A DNA stretch of 64,000 bases from Sphingobacterium multivorum (GCF_039511225.1 NZ_CP154261.1:1922001-1986000), one strand, 5' to 3'. Shown: positions 17,089 through 25,858, counted from the first letter of the stretch. Program-made: numbers and translations. Notes: generated by a model not told the origin, from the letters alone.

Positions 17089-18061
17089 GTGTTGAGCGGA
17101 TATGTCCGATAATCTGTTTGGCATGAATTCGTGAATTTTCAATGAACCAAAGGTGGGTATTTAACCCACCGCAAACGACGCCTGCCAAGTACATCCCAGC
17201 TACATTTGTTTCCATTGTTTCTTCATTATGGCTGGGAATACAAGGTGCCTCTTCAGGAATATCAATTCCGATTCTTTTTAAAAATTCAAAATTTGGGCGA
17301 TAGCCGGTTAAAGCCAGTACGAAATCATTATCGAGTTCGACAATACCATTTGGTGTTTGGATATGTGCAGTAGTTGGAGTAACTTCTGTTAAGCTGCTGT
17401 TATAATACACATCGATTTCACCAGCAGCGATTCGATTTTCAATATCAGGTTTTACCCAATATTTTACCCGGCGGCTGATTTCGCTGCCGCGAATCACCAA
17501 AGATACGTGCGCTCCTTTTCGGTAGGTTTCAAGCGCTGCATCGATGGATGAATTACTGGCGCCGACAACGATCACCTTTTGGCTGCTATAATAATGTGGA
17601 TCATCGTAGTAATGCCTCACTTTTGGGAGTTCTTCGCCTGGGATATTGAGCAACATCGGTATGTCATAAAAACCTGTGGCGATAATGACTTTCTTGGTTA
17701 AGTACATGCTTTTGCTGCTGCTGACCCGGAATTCCGTGTCCTCTTTCTTAATTTCCAGTACTTCTTCAAAAAGATGGGTATCCAGTGCAAACTTTTGCTG
17801 TATACGTCTGTAATATTCCAAAGCCTCCATGCGTTTGGGCTTGGGGTTGGTTGTCACAAAAGGAATATCACCTATTTCTAGTCGTTCGGAGGAAGAGAAG
17901 AAGGTCATATTCTGAGGGTAATTATATAATGAGTTGACCAAACAGCCCTTTTCAAGAATAAGATAATTTAAATTTGCTTCCTTGGCTTCTAAGGCGCAAG
18001 CTAAGCCAATTGGGCCGCCGCCAACTATAATCAGGTCGTACCGTGTTATCGTATCGCTCAT
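17081..18061 (-). CDS. YpdA-type putative bacillithiol disulfide reductase
   Basis: This is a flavoprotein pyridine-nucleotide reductase. The 326-residue product has a GGGPIGLACA FAD-binding loop at 14-23, a second Rossmann motif VVGASNSSIDAAL for NADPH, and the C-terminal AGVVCGGLNTHLWFIEN typical of YpdA. It lacks the thioredoxin-reductase CxxC pair, as YpdA does. In Firmicutes YpdA keeps bacillithiol reduced. Some Bacteroidota also make this thiol, but no bsh gene is in the window, so its role here is inferred. Confidence 0.85.
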   Translation of the reverse strand: MSDTITRYDLIIVGGGPIGLACALEAKEANLNYLILEKGCLVNSLYNYPQNMTFFSSSERLEIGDIPFVTTNPKPKRMEALEYYRRIQQKFALDTHLFEEVLEIKKEDTEFRVSSSKSMYLTKKVIIATGFYDIPMLLNIPGEELPKVRHYYDDPHYYSSQKVIVVGASNSSIDAALETYRKGAHVSLVIRGSEISRRVKYWVKPDIENRIAAGEIDVYYNSSLTEVTPTTAHIQTPNGIVELDNDFVLALTGYRPNFEFLKRIGIDIPEEAPCIPSHNEETMETNVAGMYLAGVVCGGLNTHLWFIENSRIHAKQIIGHIRSTLT

Positions 18062-18092
18062 GGTATAAATGTCGAGAATTTTAAAGAATAAA

Positions 18093-20285
18093 TCAGCTTA
18101 AAGCTTTAGACAGTTCATTTTCTGACATTGCTGTGCTTTTTGCGTGAAGGTCCTGGACTATTTTATGCAGGTCCTGTGCAATTTTATTGAGAAAGTCCAG
18201 CTGTTCACTCAATAGCTGTCCATCAACTGAACTGACATCTGTATTCGCAAATTGGTCGTTGGGAATTTCGATTGTCAAAGGAACAAATGCATCGACGCTA
18301 TCGGCAGAATGAAGCAGTTGAATGGACTGCTCTAAGGCGCCTAATATTTTTCGGATCGTCCGGACATGGTCCTTATTGATATAATTATTATCCATTTCGT
18401 CGAGATGGTTCATTAAAGTCACCGAAAAAGAAGCTAGGATATGGTTGAATATGACGAATTTGTTGACTTCCTTGCTATATTTTTGACGTTTCTTGGGTTC
18501 TGTAAGCATACGTTGGAAAGTGGAACCCATGTTGGCTGTTTCCACATAGACTGCCTTGCGCGTTAGTTTGTATTCTGTGATGGAAGGCGCTTGACCTGCA
18601 ATTTCTTTTAATGCCTGAAAGATGTAATTGTAGTTGGCAATGAGTAGCTTTCGCATGGATTCCTTGACTTGCATGCTCTCCCAATTTGGAAAAATAATAT
18701 AACTGGACAAGAATGCAATCATGCCCCCGATAAAGGTATCCAATATGCGCTCTTTCGTGACGTCTAGTGTATTGGCGCTGACGAAGCTCAGCATAATTAA
18801 TACATATGGGGTCATAAAAAGTACGGCAATGACATAATTGACCCGGAATAAGCTATATGCCGTCAGAAAAAAGAATACCAGGAGAACGAAAAGAACAGTT
18901 GGGTCATGGATGGTTAGCAGGATGAGGGCTCCGATGAGTCCACCGATCGTGGTACCGATTAGACGTTGGATATTTCTCTCCTTTGTGAGCCCGAAGCCAG
19001 GTTTTAGGATAACCATGATAGTCAGGAGGATCCAGTAGACATTATTTGTGATATTGGTGACCTCAAACACGTAATAAGTGACCGACATGACAATTGCCAT
19101 GCGGCAGGCATGTCGAAAGATGGTGGATTTTAGAGTAAGATTTTCGCGGAACTTCTTAAAGTCAATTGCAGAGCTTTGAACAAAGCGTTTTGCGTCGTCA
19201 ATTTCTTTGCGTTTGACATCGTCTGGTTGTAGATGCGAGTAACCATAGATATTTTTGATCCGGCGAACCAGATCACGCAAATTGATCAATACCTTACGTA
19301 AAGCAAAGGTACTAAACTCTTGATTTTTATCAAGTTGATCGATTTTACTATGAAGACGACTGAGATCCGAATCGAAATCGTATAGTGGCTTTGGCTGCGT
19401 ATTTGTGTTAAGCTGATAGGCTAGATTATCAAGCTCATTGGTATATTTTAGGATCACGTTTTTGAAATCTTCCAAGATTCCGGTCGGACCAAAGCGTTCG
19501 CTGATGGTGTTGTAATCATAGTGCGCCGCCATACTTTGCTCAAAGAGATCGACAATATCGTTGAAAACGAGGGTTAAATAACGTCCCACCTTTGTGGTGT
19601 CTTTAATTGATCGTTTACTTTGAAACAATACATCCCGTAGGTTTTCCTGATGCTGATTGACTTCAACTTGTTTGTCGATCAGTTTGAGGTAGTTTTTATC
19701 ATTATCAATTTTGGCATCGTAAAAATTAGCTTTTAGCCGGATGTAATCAGCCACATAGCGAATTGTTTCGGATAGCTCCTGTTCGGCGAGCCTATAAGGA
19801 CGCGCTTGGGTGATGGAAAGACTAATGGCGATATACCATAGACCGCCTAATGTATAGAAGCCTAAATAGTTGATGGCTTCAGCAAGAGGATAGTGAATCT
19901 GCACATGGATCAACATCATCAGAATACACATAAGGCCTACGTTGGCGGCCCTGCTATTGAATACTGCAAACATGGCAAATATAAAGCAGGCTACGCCGAT
20001 AAAAATTGCCAGTAGATAGACATTTTGATTAACTATATTGGTTAAAATAAAAGTTAACGTCGTCAAAATCGCACCCGCAATCATGCCTTTCCTTCTATGG
20101 CTAGGTGCTCCGGGCGTATCGGAGAGACCTACCAATAGCGCTCCCAGGGAAACAATGGTTCCATTGGTAAATTGCCCGATGGTTGCAAAGATTAGGACAG
20201 GCACAATACATCCGATGGTGATTCGGAGTCCATCCGCAAAATATTGGCTATAGAAAAAACTTTTTATTTCTTGTGTCTGTTTCAT
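18093..20285 (-). CDS. FUSC family (YccS/YhfK-like) membrane protein
   Basis: This large inner-membrane protein has two blocks of about six membrane helices (residues about 15-165 and 390-540) separated and followed by soluble helical regions. That is the FUSC/YccS layout related to aromatic-acid efflux pumps and aluminium-activated transporters. Motifs include PGAPSHRRKGMI after the first helices and ERNIQRLIGTTIGGLIGAL in the second block. The start at 20285 (MKQTQEIKSFF, 730 residues) is preferred over the ATG at 20321, because a TAAGTTTG promoter box at 20304-20297 lies between them. The substrate is unknown. Confidence 0.85.
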   Translation of the reverse strand: MKQTQEIKSFFYSQYFADGLRITIGCIVPVLIFATIGQFTNGTIVSLGALLVGLSDTPGAPSHRRKGMIAGAILTTLTFILTNIVNQNVYLLAIFIGVACFIFAMFAVFNSRAANVGLMCILMMLIHVQIHYPLAEAINYLGFYTLGGLWYIAISLSITQARPYRLAEQELSETIRYVADYIRLKANFYDAKIDNDKNYLKLIDKQVEVNQHQENLRDVLFQSKRSIKDTTKVGRYLTLVFNDIVDLFEQSMAAHYDYNTISERFGPTGILEDFKNVILKYTNELDNLAYQLNTNTQPKPLYDFDSDLSRLHSKIDQLDKNQEFSTFALRKVLINLRDLVRRIKNIYGYSHLQPDDVKRKEIDDAKRFVQSSAIDFKKFRENLTLKSTIFRHACRMAIVMSVTYYVFEVTNITNNVYWILLTIMVILKPGFGLTKERNIQRLIGTTIGGLIGALILLTIHDPTVLFVLLVFFFLTAYSLFRVNYVIAVLFMTPYVLIMLSFVSANTLDVTKERILDTFIGGMIAFLSSYIIFPNWESMQVKESMRKLLIANYNYIFQALKEIAGQAPSITEYKLTRKAVYVETANMGSTFQRMLTEPKKRQKYSKEVNKFVIFNHILASFSVTLMNHLDEMDNNYINKDHVRTIRKILGALEQSIQLLHSADSVDAFVPLTIEIPNDQFANTDVSSVDGQLLSEQLDFLNKIAQDLHKIVQDLHAKSTAMSENELSKALS

Positions 20286-20296
20286 AATGTATAGTA

Positions 20297-20304
20297 CAAA
20301 CTTA
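20297..20304 (-). promoter_or_regulatory. Likely -7 promoter box of the FUSC gene
   Basis: On the minus strand TAAGTTTG matches TAnnTTTG exactly, 11 bases upstream of the ATG at 20285. The -33 box is weak (T-rich only). It implies a very short untranslated leader and rules out the upstream ATG at 20321. Confidence 0.5.
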
Positions 20305-20349
20305 GATAAATTGCTTTTCATATTAAAAACAATTGTTCGGCTATGTTTG

Positions 20350-20470
20350 CCCTTTTTAGTACGGATGATCGCGAGATAGCTGTTCCATTCCTGTCAGATT
20401 AGGGATGGTTCATTTTGTAGCGGGGCTTAACAGGATCAGGTTTTCAAGGTCTTCCTTGCTATACTGCATT
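20350..20470 (-). ncRNA. ffs: Probable signal recognition particle RNA (small type)
   Basis: Read on the minus strand, this stretch contains landmarks in the order of bacterial 4.5S RNA. They are AGCCCCGC followed by a short spacer and TGAACC, then TCTGACAGGAATGGAACAGC. In the last of these, a GGAA tetraloop (plus-strand 20388-20391) closed by CA/TG sits between loop strands resembling the Ffh-binding site. A GCCC/GGGC pairing (20424-20421 with the 3' end near 20350) could close the rod. The ends are approximate. A riboswitch was considered, but no known core fits. The call rests on motif resemblance by eye; a covariance-model search would decide it. Confidence 0.55.
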
Positions 20471-20562
20471 GCATTAATGTGTTAAAAACGAAAATTTACC
20501 AAAAATTTGTTAGTATGTTTATAATATTTTAATTGTTTTTTTGATTAATTTATATTTTTTTA

Positions 20563-20591
20563 TTTGTTTAGGTATAATATTGTTATATTTG
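20563..20591 (+). promoter_or_regulatory. Bacteroidota-type promoter of ppc
   Basis: TTTG at 20563-20566 and a perfect TATATTTG at 20584-20591 are 17 bases apart, within the 17-23 range described for flavobacterial promoters. The ppc ATG is about 75 bases downstream. Confidence 0.6.
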
Positions 20592-20671
20592 GAGCCATAG
20601 GGTAATTTCAGAGACATTACAAAATTTCAAGAGTCACCTAAACTCTCTTGACCACTTTCAAAGATTTAAAT

Positions 20672-23248
20672 ATGAAGCAAAGTAAAAATGAAGCCGTCTT
20701 TCAGGACGAGGTATTGACACGCTTTGAGCTTTTCAAAAGTTTGTTTTTAACATTGCCATTTCAACGTGTTAAAGATACAGGTACTTTATTACCATTTTTT
20801 GCAAAGCAATGTGAAAAGGGTGTGGATCAGCATTTAACTCCTGATGAGATCATAAAGAGTTTCTTCGATCAGCATGAGGAATTTTCTTCGGAAGAGCAAC
20901 GGATTGATTTGTTGTTTCGATTTGTTCAATATATAGAGCGTCAGGTTGTGTTATTTGATGCGATCGAAGATTCATCCTTTCAGATGGTGGGTCGTGGCGA
21001 TGACGAAAATGTCTTAGGGGCATTAATAAAAAATGCCGAAGGCAGCGATGATATGCGCCGTAAGATCGTGTCAAAATTGAAGGACTTTTCTGTACGTCTT
21101 GTCTTAACAGCACATCCTACCCAATTTTATCCGGGACCAGTATTGGGTATTATCAACGACCTGATTGATGCAATCAAGACCAATGATATTCATAGTATAC
21201 ATTTATTGCTACAGCAACTGGGTAAAACGCCTTTCATCAATAAAAATAAACCAACCCCAGTGGATGAGGCGGCGAGCTTAGCTTGGTTTTTGGAAAACGT
21301 ATTTTATAAGGTAGCATCGGAAATTCAGTCCTTTATTGATGATGAACTGGACGTGGATACCGAAGAAGTCAAACAATTGATTGAATTGGGCTTTTGGCCT
21401 GGAGGTGACCGTGATGGTAATCCCAACGTAAGTGTTGATAGCACCAAGAAAGTTGCCGCATTGTTACGTACTATTTTGTTTAGATGTTACTATAGGGATT
21501 TTCGTATCGTTAGACGCCGCATTACTTTTAGAGGTGTGGAGGAATATATGGAAAACCTTCAAACATTGTTCTACGAAAACAGTTTTAATCCGGTGGAACA
21601 TCCAGCAGACGAAACTGATACTATTATCACAAATCTGAAGGCAATCAAAAATGTTTTGGAGGAATATCACAATGGGCTTTTTGTAGAGATCGTTGATGAT
21701 TTGCTCCGCAAAGTGATGACTTTTGGTTGTTTCTTTACGACGCTGGATATCAGACAAGACAGCCGCATTTTACGTGAGGCTACCAATTATCTGATTCAAC
21801 ATAATCAGGAAGAGACTGGGATGCCGTTGGATTATCTGGAACTAGGTGAAAATGATAAACAAAAAGCATTAAAATTCAAAGAACTTGACTTGACGGTAGG
21901 CGAGGATGCGGATCCGTTGACGAAGGATACATCTGGTGTGATAAAATTATTAAAGGAGATTCAACGTTCCGGTTCTGAGCGAGCTGCGCAACGCTTTATC
22001 ATCAGCAATTGCCAACAGGCAAGTGATATCCTGGGACTGCGCCAATTATTCTTGTGGTCTGGATGGAAGAAGGATGCTTTAACGATCGATTTTGTACCCT
22101 TGTTTGAGACCGTTGATGACTTGACGAGAGCAGCGGACGTGATGAAAACCTTGTACAGCAATAAGGAGTACAAGGCACATTTGAAACGTAGAGGAAACAA
22201 ACAGACCATTATGTTGGGCTATTCAGACAGTACCAAAGACGGTGGATACTTGATGGCAAACTGGTCGATTTATCGTGCAAAAATCGAACTTACGGCAATA
22301 TCACGCGAATACGATGTCGATTTGGTATTTTTTGACGGTCGTGGTGGACCTCCCGCACGCGGTGGTGGTAAAACACAACGTTTTTATGCATCTATGGGCA
22401 AGGAGATTGCCAACGATCATATTCAATTGACAATTCAAGGACAAACAATCAGTAGCCAGTATGGATCCTTAGATACGGCACGATTTAATATTGAGCAATT
22501 GTTGCACGCTGGAATTATTTCCGATTTGAAACAACGTGTGGGCGATACCTTAACCAAACATCAACAGGAGATCATTGATAAGCTGGCTGAGCTGAGCCAT
22601 CATAAGTTCATGGATCTACGCACGAACGAATTGTTTTTACCTTATCTGGAAACGATGTCGCCATTGAAAGCGCTATCGTCGATCAATATTTCAAGTAGAC
22701 CTGTAAAACGTAACTCAGGCCGTGAATTGCGATTGGAAGATTTGCGGGCGATTAGTTTTGTAACTTCATGGAGCCAGCTGAAACAAAATATTCCTGGGTT
22801 TTATGGTGTCGGAACAGCATTACAATGGGCTGAAAAAAATAACCTTTGGAAAGACGTGCAGCAATTGTATGTGTCATCCGGATTTTTTCAAACATTGATC
22901 GACAATTGTATGATGTCGATGACAAAGTCCAACTTTGATATTACAGCATACATGAAAGATGATCCTATTTATGGTGACTTTTGGAAAACTTTGTATGCCG
23001 AGTACCAAATAACAAAAGAATATCTGTTAAAGCTGAGCGGAACCTCAAAATTGATGGAGAACTATCCTGTGGATCGAGAGTCTATTTTAGCGCGCGAGGG
23101 AATTGTATTACCGTTATTGGTTATACAGCATTTTGCGATTCGTGCATTGAATTCGGATCAGCTGACCGATGCACAACGTGAAGATTATTCGAAATTAATA
23201 GCACGTACAATCTTTGGCGTGGTGAATGCCGGAAGAAATGTTGCGTAA
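20672..23248 (+). CDS. ppc: Phosphoenolpyruvate carboxylase
   Basis: PEPC adds bicarbonate to phosphoenolpyruvate to make oxaloacetate, refilling the TCA cycle. The ATG at 20672 gives 858 residues; an upstream TTG at 20648 is less likely. The catalytic His is H148 in TAHPT. GGDRDGNP (244-251) and GYSDSTKDGG (about 515) are present. Two signatures depart from the usual form: HPTQFYPGP replaces HPTEAxRR, and FFDGRGGPPARGGGKT (about 553-568) replaces FHGRGGxxxRGGGP. The C-terminus FGVVNAGRNVA parallels the usual MRNTG end. It is full length and probably active; the changes may reflect a Bacteroidota subgroup with different regulation. Confidence 0.93.
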   Translation: MKQSKNEAVFQDEVLTRFELFKSLFLTLPFQRVKDTGTLLPFFAKQCEKGVDQHLTPDEIIKSFFDQHEEFSSEEQRIDLLFRFVQYIERQVVLFDAIEDSSFQMVGRGDDENVLGALIKNAEGSDDMRRKIVSKLKDFSVRLVLTAHPTQFYPGPVLGIINDLIDAIKTNDIHSIHLLLQQLGKTPFINKNKPTPVDEAASLAWFLENVFYKVASEIQSFIDDELDVDTEEVKQLIELGFWPGGDRDGNPNVSVDSTKKVAALLRTILFRCYYRDFRIVRRRITFRGVEEYMENLQTLFYENSFNPVEHPADETDTIITNLKAIKNVLEEYHNGLFVEIVDDLLRKVMTFGCFFTTLDIRQDSRILREATNYLIQHNQEETGMPLDYLELGENDKQKALKFKELDLTVGEDADPLTKDTSGVIKLLKEIQRSGSERAAQRFIISNCQQASDILGLRQLFLWSGWKKDALTIDFVPLFETVDDLTRAADVMKTLYSNKEYKAHLKRRGNKQTIMLGYSDSTKDGGYLMANWSIYRAKIELTAISREYDVDLVFFDGRGGPPARGGGKTQRFYASMGKEIANDHIQLTIQGQTISSQYGSLDTARFNIEQLLHAGIISDLKQRVGDTLTKHQQEIIDKLAELSHHKFMDLRTNELFLPYLETMSPLKALSSINISSRPVKRNSGRELRLEDLRAISFVTSWSQLKQNIPGFYGVGTALQWAEKNNLWKDVQQLYVSSGFFQTLIDNCMMSMTKSNFDITAYMKDDPIYGDFWKTLYAEYQITKEYLLKLSGTSKLMENYPVDRESILAREGIVLPLLVIQHFAIRALNSDQLTDAQREDYSKLIARTIFGVVNAGRNVA

Positions 23249-23273
23249 TTTTTCTTTCTTTTCACGGATAGGG

Positions 23274-23304
23274 TTTCGGAGAACATATATTTTATCTACT
23301 TTTG
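23274..23304 (+). promoter_or_regulatory. Promoter of the DUF4142-like lipoprotein gene
   Basis: TTTC at 23274-23277 (one base off TTTG), a 19-base spacer, and a perfect TACTTTTG at 23297-23304 lie 20 bases before the ATG at 23324. Confidence 0.65.
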
Positions 23305-23323
23305 TATAGTTAACAAAATTGAT

Positions 23324-23866
23324 ATGAAGATTAATAAGTTATTTATTGTTGCGGCTTGTGCGGGTACATTATTTGCATCTTGTGGTCAAACAGCTGCAGA
23401 TAGACAGCGTCAATACTCTAATGCATCCTTAGCGGATGGTGATGCCTTTGCAATGATTAAATTCGTTGGCGAAAATGGAAACTACTTGGTAAATCTTGCC
23501 GATGTAGCTGCAAAACAATCTACCTCAGCAGAGGTGAAAAATGTAGCCGCAAAGATTAAAGAAGCTTACGCAACAGTGCTACCAGAATTGGACAATTTAG
23601 CTAAAGAATTGCATGTTGGCGATGCGCAACGTGGCGTGCCTGCATTTCAAGTTCCTGCTTCAATTGGTTCGGACAGTACAGCGGCATTTAACGATAAAGC
23701 ATTTTTAGCGCTAGTAGTTGAAAAACAAGGTGAGATCAATACAAGATTGTCTCATGAAGAACTCAATACAAATAAGGATGTTATTCACCTTTCAGAGGAA
23801 TCTTTGAAAAAAGTGGAAGAGATCTACAAATTAGCTGGCGGTAAAGTTGAAGAGCACCATCACTAA
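23324..23866 (+). CDS. DUF4142-like lipoprotein
   Basis: This 180-residue protein has a lipoprotein signal with lipobox LFASC near residue 20, so it is probably anchored to a membrane facing the periplasm. The mature part is helical, and the pattern DAFAMIKFVGENGNYLVNLADVAAKQS followed by VKNVAAKIKEAY resembles the ferritin-like DUF4142 family. It ends in a natural EEHHH that might bind metal. Function is unknown. It has its own promoter and terminator. Confidence 0.65.
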   Translation: MKINKLFIVAACAGTLFASCGQTAADRQRQYSNASLADGDAFAMIKFVGENGNYLVNLADVAAKQSTSAEVKNVAAKIKEAYATVLPELDNLAKELHVGDAQRGVPAFQVPASIGSDSTAAFNDKAFLALVVEKQGEINTRLSHEELNTNKDVIHLSEESLKKVEEIYKLAGGKVEEHHH

Positions 23867-23885
23867 GAAATAAGATAATAGTAGG

Positions 23886-23922
23886 AAAGGAGTATTCATC
23901 AAAATGAATATTCCTTTTTTTA
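23886..23922 (+). terminator. Intrinsic terminator after the DUF4142-like gene
   Basis: AAAGGA(G)TATTCAT pairs with ATGAATA(T)TCCTTT around a CAAA loop and is followed by a run of T residues. Confidence 0.85.
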
Positions 23923-24226
23923 TGATTTTTTGTTGGCAATAATAGATTTTTGTACGGAATTGTGCTAATAGTGAGTTTAGGTAGGATGCTCGATCTGTAT
24001 CTCGACTCAGTTATTGCTAGTGAAATGATTTTGTCAGGAAATCCGTTGTTATTTTTGATAAAATGGGAATTTTAGTTATTGTACGACATATCGAATGTTT
24101 TGTAGGCAAGAATTCCCTGTAATAATGGTTTGTTATTTGTTAAATTAATGATAACTTAACGTTTATATAACACAGTTCTTAATAACTGTGTTTATTTTAG
24201 CGTAATTTAATGAAATCGTATATAAA
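23923..24226. other. Leader region before the Ppx/GppA gene
   Basis: No gene is visible in these 300 bases apart from two small elements. A hairpin ACACAGTT / AACTGTGT at 24170-24191 is followed by TTATTTT, which could act as a terminator or attenuator. A six-codon reading frame (ATG at 24210, MKSYIK, stop at 24230) overlaps the GTG start of the next gene. Confidence 0.45.
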
Positions 24227-25105
24227 GTGAGATACGCCGCAATAGATATAGGCTCCAATGCAGTCCGTCTTTTGATAGCTGACATTATTGGACAGAAAGA
24301 CCAATATAATTTTAAGAAAAATACACTGTTACGTGTTCCACTTCGTTTGGGGGATGATGCGTTTATTCATCAGGAAATTTCACCAAGGAAAGCTCAGAGT
24401 TTGATTAAAACGATGAAGGCTTTTCGGGAGTTGATGGATGTTTATAACGTGGAGGATTATATGGCCTGTGCAACTTCGGCCATGCGCGATGCGCGAAATG
24501 GAGCTGACATTGTTGCGGAGGTCAAGAAAAACGGTATTAACATCGATATTATAGAAGGGGCAAAGGAGGCGGAGATTATTTACAATAGCCATTGGGATAA
24601 TAAGATGGAAAAGGACAAAGTTTACCTTTACATTGATGTCGGTGGCGGTAGTACAGAATTATCGTTATTTGCCAATGGAGTTTTGGTTAATTCCAGGTCC
24701 TTCAACTTGGGCACAATCCGTATCCTCGACAATCAGGACAAGGCAGAGACCTGGGATGAACTGAGGGAATGGGTACGTAGCAATACGCATATGTATAAGC
24801 AAGTGGTTGGTATTGGTACTGGCGGCAATATTAATAAGCTTGCGCGCCTTTCCAATGAAAAATTGGATAAACCATTATCCTATGCTAAATTAAAAGCCGT
24901 GTATGAGCATTTATCTTCATTTTCTCTGAAAGAACGTATTATCTTATTGGGTTTAAACGAAGATCGTGCCGATGTCATTATTCCTGCAAGTGAGATTTTT
25001 CTGACGATTATGAAGCATGGTCGTCTAAAACAAATCATTGTTCCAAGGGTTGGGCTTGTCGACGGCGTAATTAGAACCTTGATCAATAGGAATTTAGTAA
25101 AATAA
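24227..25105 (+). CDS. Ppx/GppA family phosphatase (exopolyphosphatase-like)
   Basis: This ASKHA-fold enzyme is likely to remove terminal phosphate from polyphosphate or convert pppGpp to ppGpp. The 292 residues cover only the two-domain catalytic core, as in short Bacteroidota members. Motifs are YAAIDIGSNAVRLLI (phosphate 1), the acidic YMACATSAMRDARNG region, DVGGGSTEL (phosphate 2) and GIGTGGNINKLARL. The GTG start at 24227 gives the family N-terminus exactly; no ATG in frame would do so. The short upstream minicistron that ends at GTGA may couple translation. The two substrates cannot be told apart from sequence. Confidence 0.88.
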   Translation: MRYAAIDIGSNAVRLLIADIIGQKDQYNFKKNTLLRVPLRLGDDAFIHQEISPRKAQSLIKTMKAFRELMDVYNVEDYMACATSAMRDARNGADIVAEVKKNGINIDIIEGAKEAEIIYNSHWDNKMEKDKVYLYIDVGGGSTELSLFANGVLVNSRSFNLGTIRILDNQDKAETWDELREWVRSNTHMYKQVVGIGTGGNINKLARLSNEKLDKPLSYAKLKAVYEHLSSFSLKERIILLGLNEDRADVIIPASEIFLTIMKHGRLKQIIVPRVGLVDGVIRTLINRNLVK

Positions 25106-25127
25106 TGCTGTAAAAAGCGATTTTCGA

Positions 25128-25158
25128 CTTGTAAAAGAGCGAAAAATCTTTATTTTTG
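25128..25158 (+). promoter_or_regulatory. Promoter of tRNA-Leu
   Basis: CTTG at 25128-25131, a 19-base spacer, and a perfect TATTTTTG at 25151-25158 lie 21 bases before the tRNA gene. Confidence 0.7.
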
Positions 25159-25179
25159 TGATACCAAAGATGAATATGA

Positions 25180-25263
25180 GCCCAGGTGGCGAAATTGGTA
25201 GACGCACCATCTTGAGGGGGTGGCGCTCGCATGGGCGTGGCAGTTCGAATCTGCTCCTGGGCA
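25180..25263 (+). tRNA. tRNA-Leu (GAG)
   Basis: This 84-base class II tRNA has the acceptor GCCCAGG paired with CCTGGGC and a long variable arm. The anticodon stem CCATC/GGTGG carries loop TTGAGGG, giving anticodon GAG. The discriminator is A and CCA is not encoded. Confidence 0.95.
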
Positions 25264-25267
25264 CTTT

Positions 25268-25310
25268 AGCAGACAACTCTTTAAAATCGAGTTTTGTCTG
25301 CTTTTTTTTG
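25268..25310 (+). terminator. Intrinsic terminator of tRNA-Leu
   Basis: AGCAGACAA(CTC) pairs with (GAG)TTTTGTCTGCT around a short loop and is followed by eight T residues. Confidence 0.85.
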
Positions 25311-25360
25311 AATTTAATTCGTTGTTAATCAAATAGATATAGGGATCAAGCAGACTTCTT

Positions 25361-25640
25361 GGGGGAATATCAAAAATTTCCTAGTTTAGCATCTTTAATA
25401 CAGATATCCCTTGCAAGACGCCGAACGTAAATTACTATCGCTATTGATGCCCGAAGGGCTTTTAGAATACTTTCAGATTTTAGAAGTCGATCAGGTTGAC
25501 AATCAACTCCACATTTATTTAGACGAGCTTAATATTTCTCCAACAGGCTATGAGAACAGCAAGCTGGAGTCAAAGGGCTTTATGCCTTCTACAGAGATTT
25601 CCGACTTTCCCATTAGAGGTCAGAAAGTGGATCAAGCTGA
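25361..25640 (+). pseudogene. ISAon1-type transposase N-region remnant, copy 1
   Basis: The reading frame from about 25411 gives LLSLLMPEGLLEYFQI, then a segment ending FPIRGQKV. This is the start of the N-region protein of ISAon1-type elements, which is normally about 110-120 residues and followed by a catalytic part. Here it is cut at about residue 75, where a second copy begins. A left flank with AAAAATTTCCTAGTTTAGC precedes it and recurs before copy 2. No catalytic domain remains, so it is inert. The family name is from memory of similar proteins. Confidence 0.7.
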
Positions 25641-25644
25641 ATTG

Positions 25645-25858
25645 TTGGGGAATAGTAAAAATTTCCTAGTTTAGCTTCTTTAATATAGCTAACATTGCAA
25701 GAGGCCAAACGTAAATTACTATCCCTATTGATGCCCGAAGGGCTTTTGGAATATTTTCAGATTTTAGAAGTCGATCAGGTTGACAATCAGCTCCACATTT
25801 ATTTAGATGAACTTAACATCGCTCCAGCTGGCTACCAGAACGACAAGTTGAAGTCCAA
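25645..25858 (+). pseudogene. ISAon1-type transposase N-region remnant, copy 2
   Basis: This is a tandem partial repeat of copy 1, offset by about 284 bases and closely similar over about 210 bases, including the untranslated flank AAAAATTTCCTAGTTTAGC. The frame from 25695 gives KLLSLLMPEGLLEYFQ and stops matching after about 55 residues, where a recombinase fragment on the other strand begins. The two copies suggest insertion of one element next to or within another, then decay. Confidence 0.7.

Noticed and set aside
20340..20480. TPP or other riboswitch upstream of ppc
   Set aside because: No known riboswitch core was found on the plus strand; the landmarks fit SRP RNA on the minus strand better.
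25094..25332. Two minus-strand reading frames of 60 residues
   Set aside because: They are read across the tRNA-Leu gene and its terminator; a structural RNA explains the sequence.
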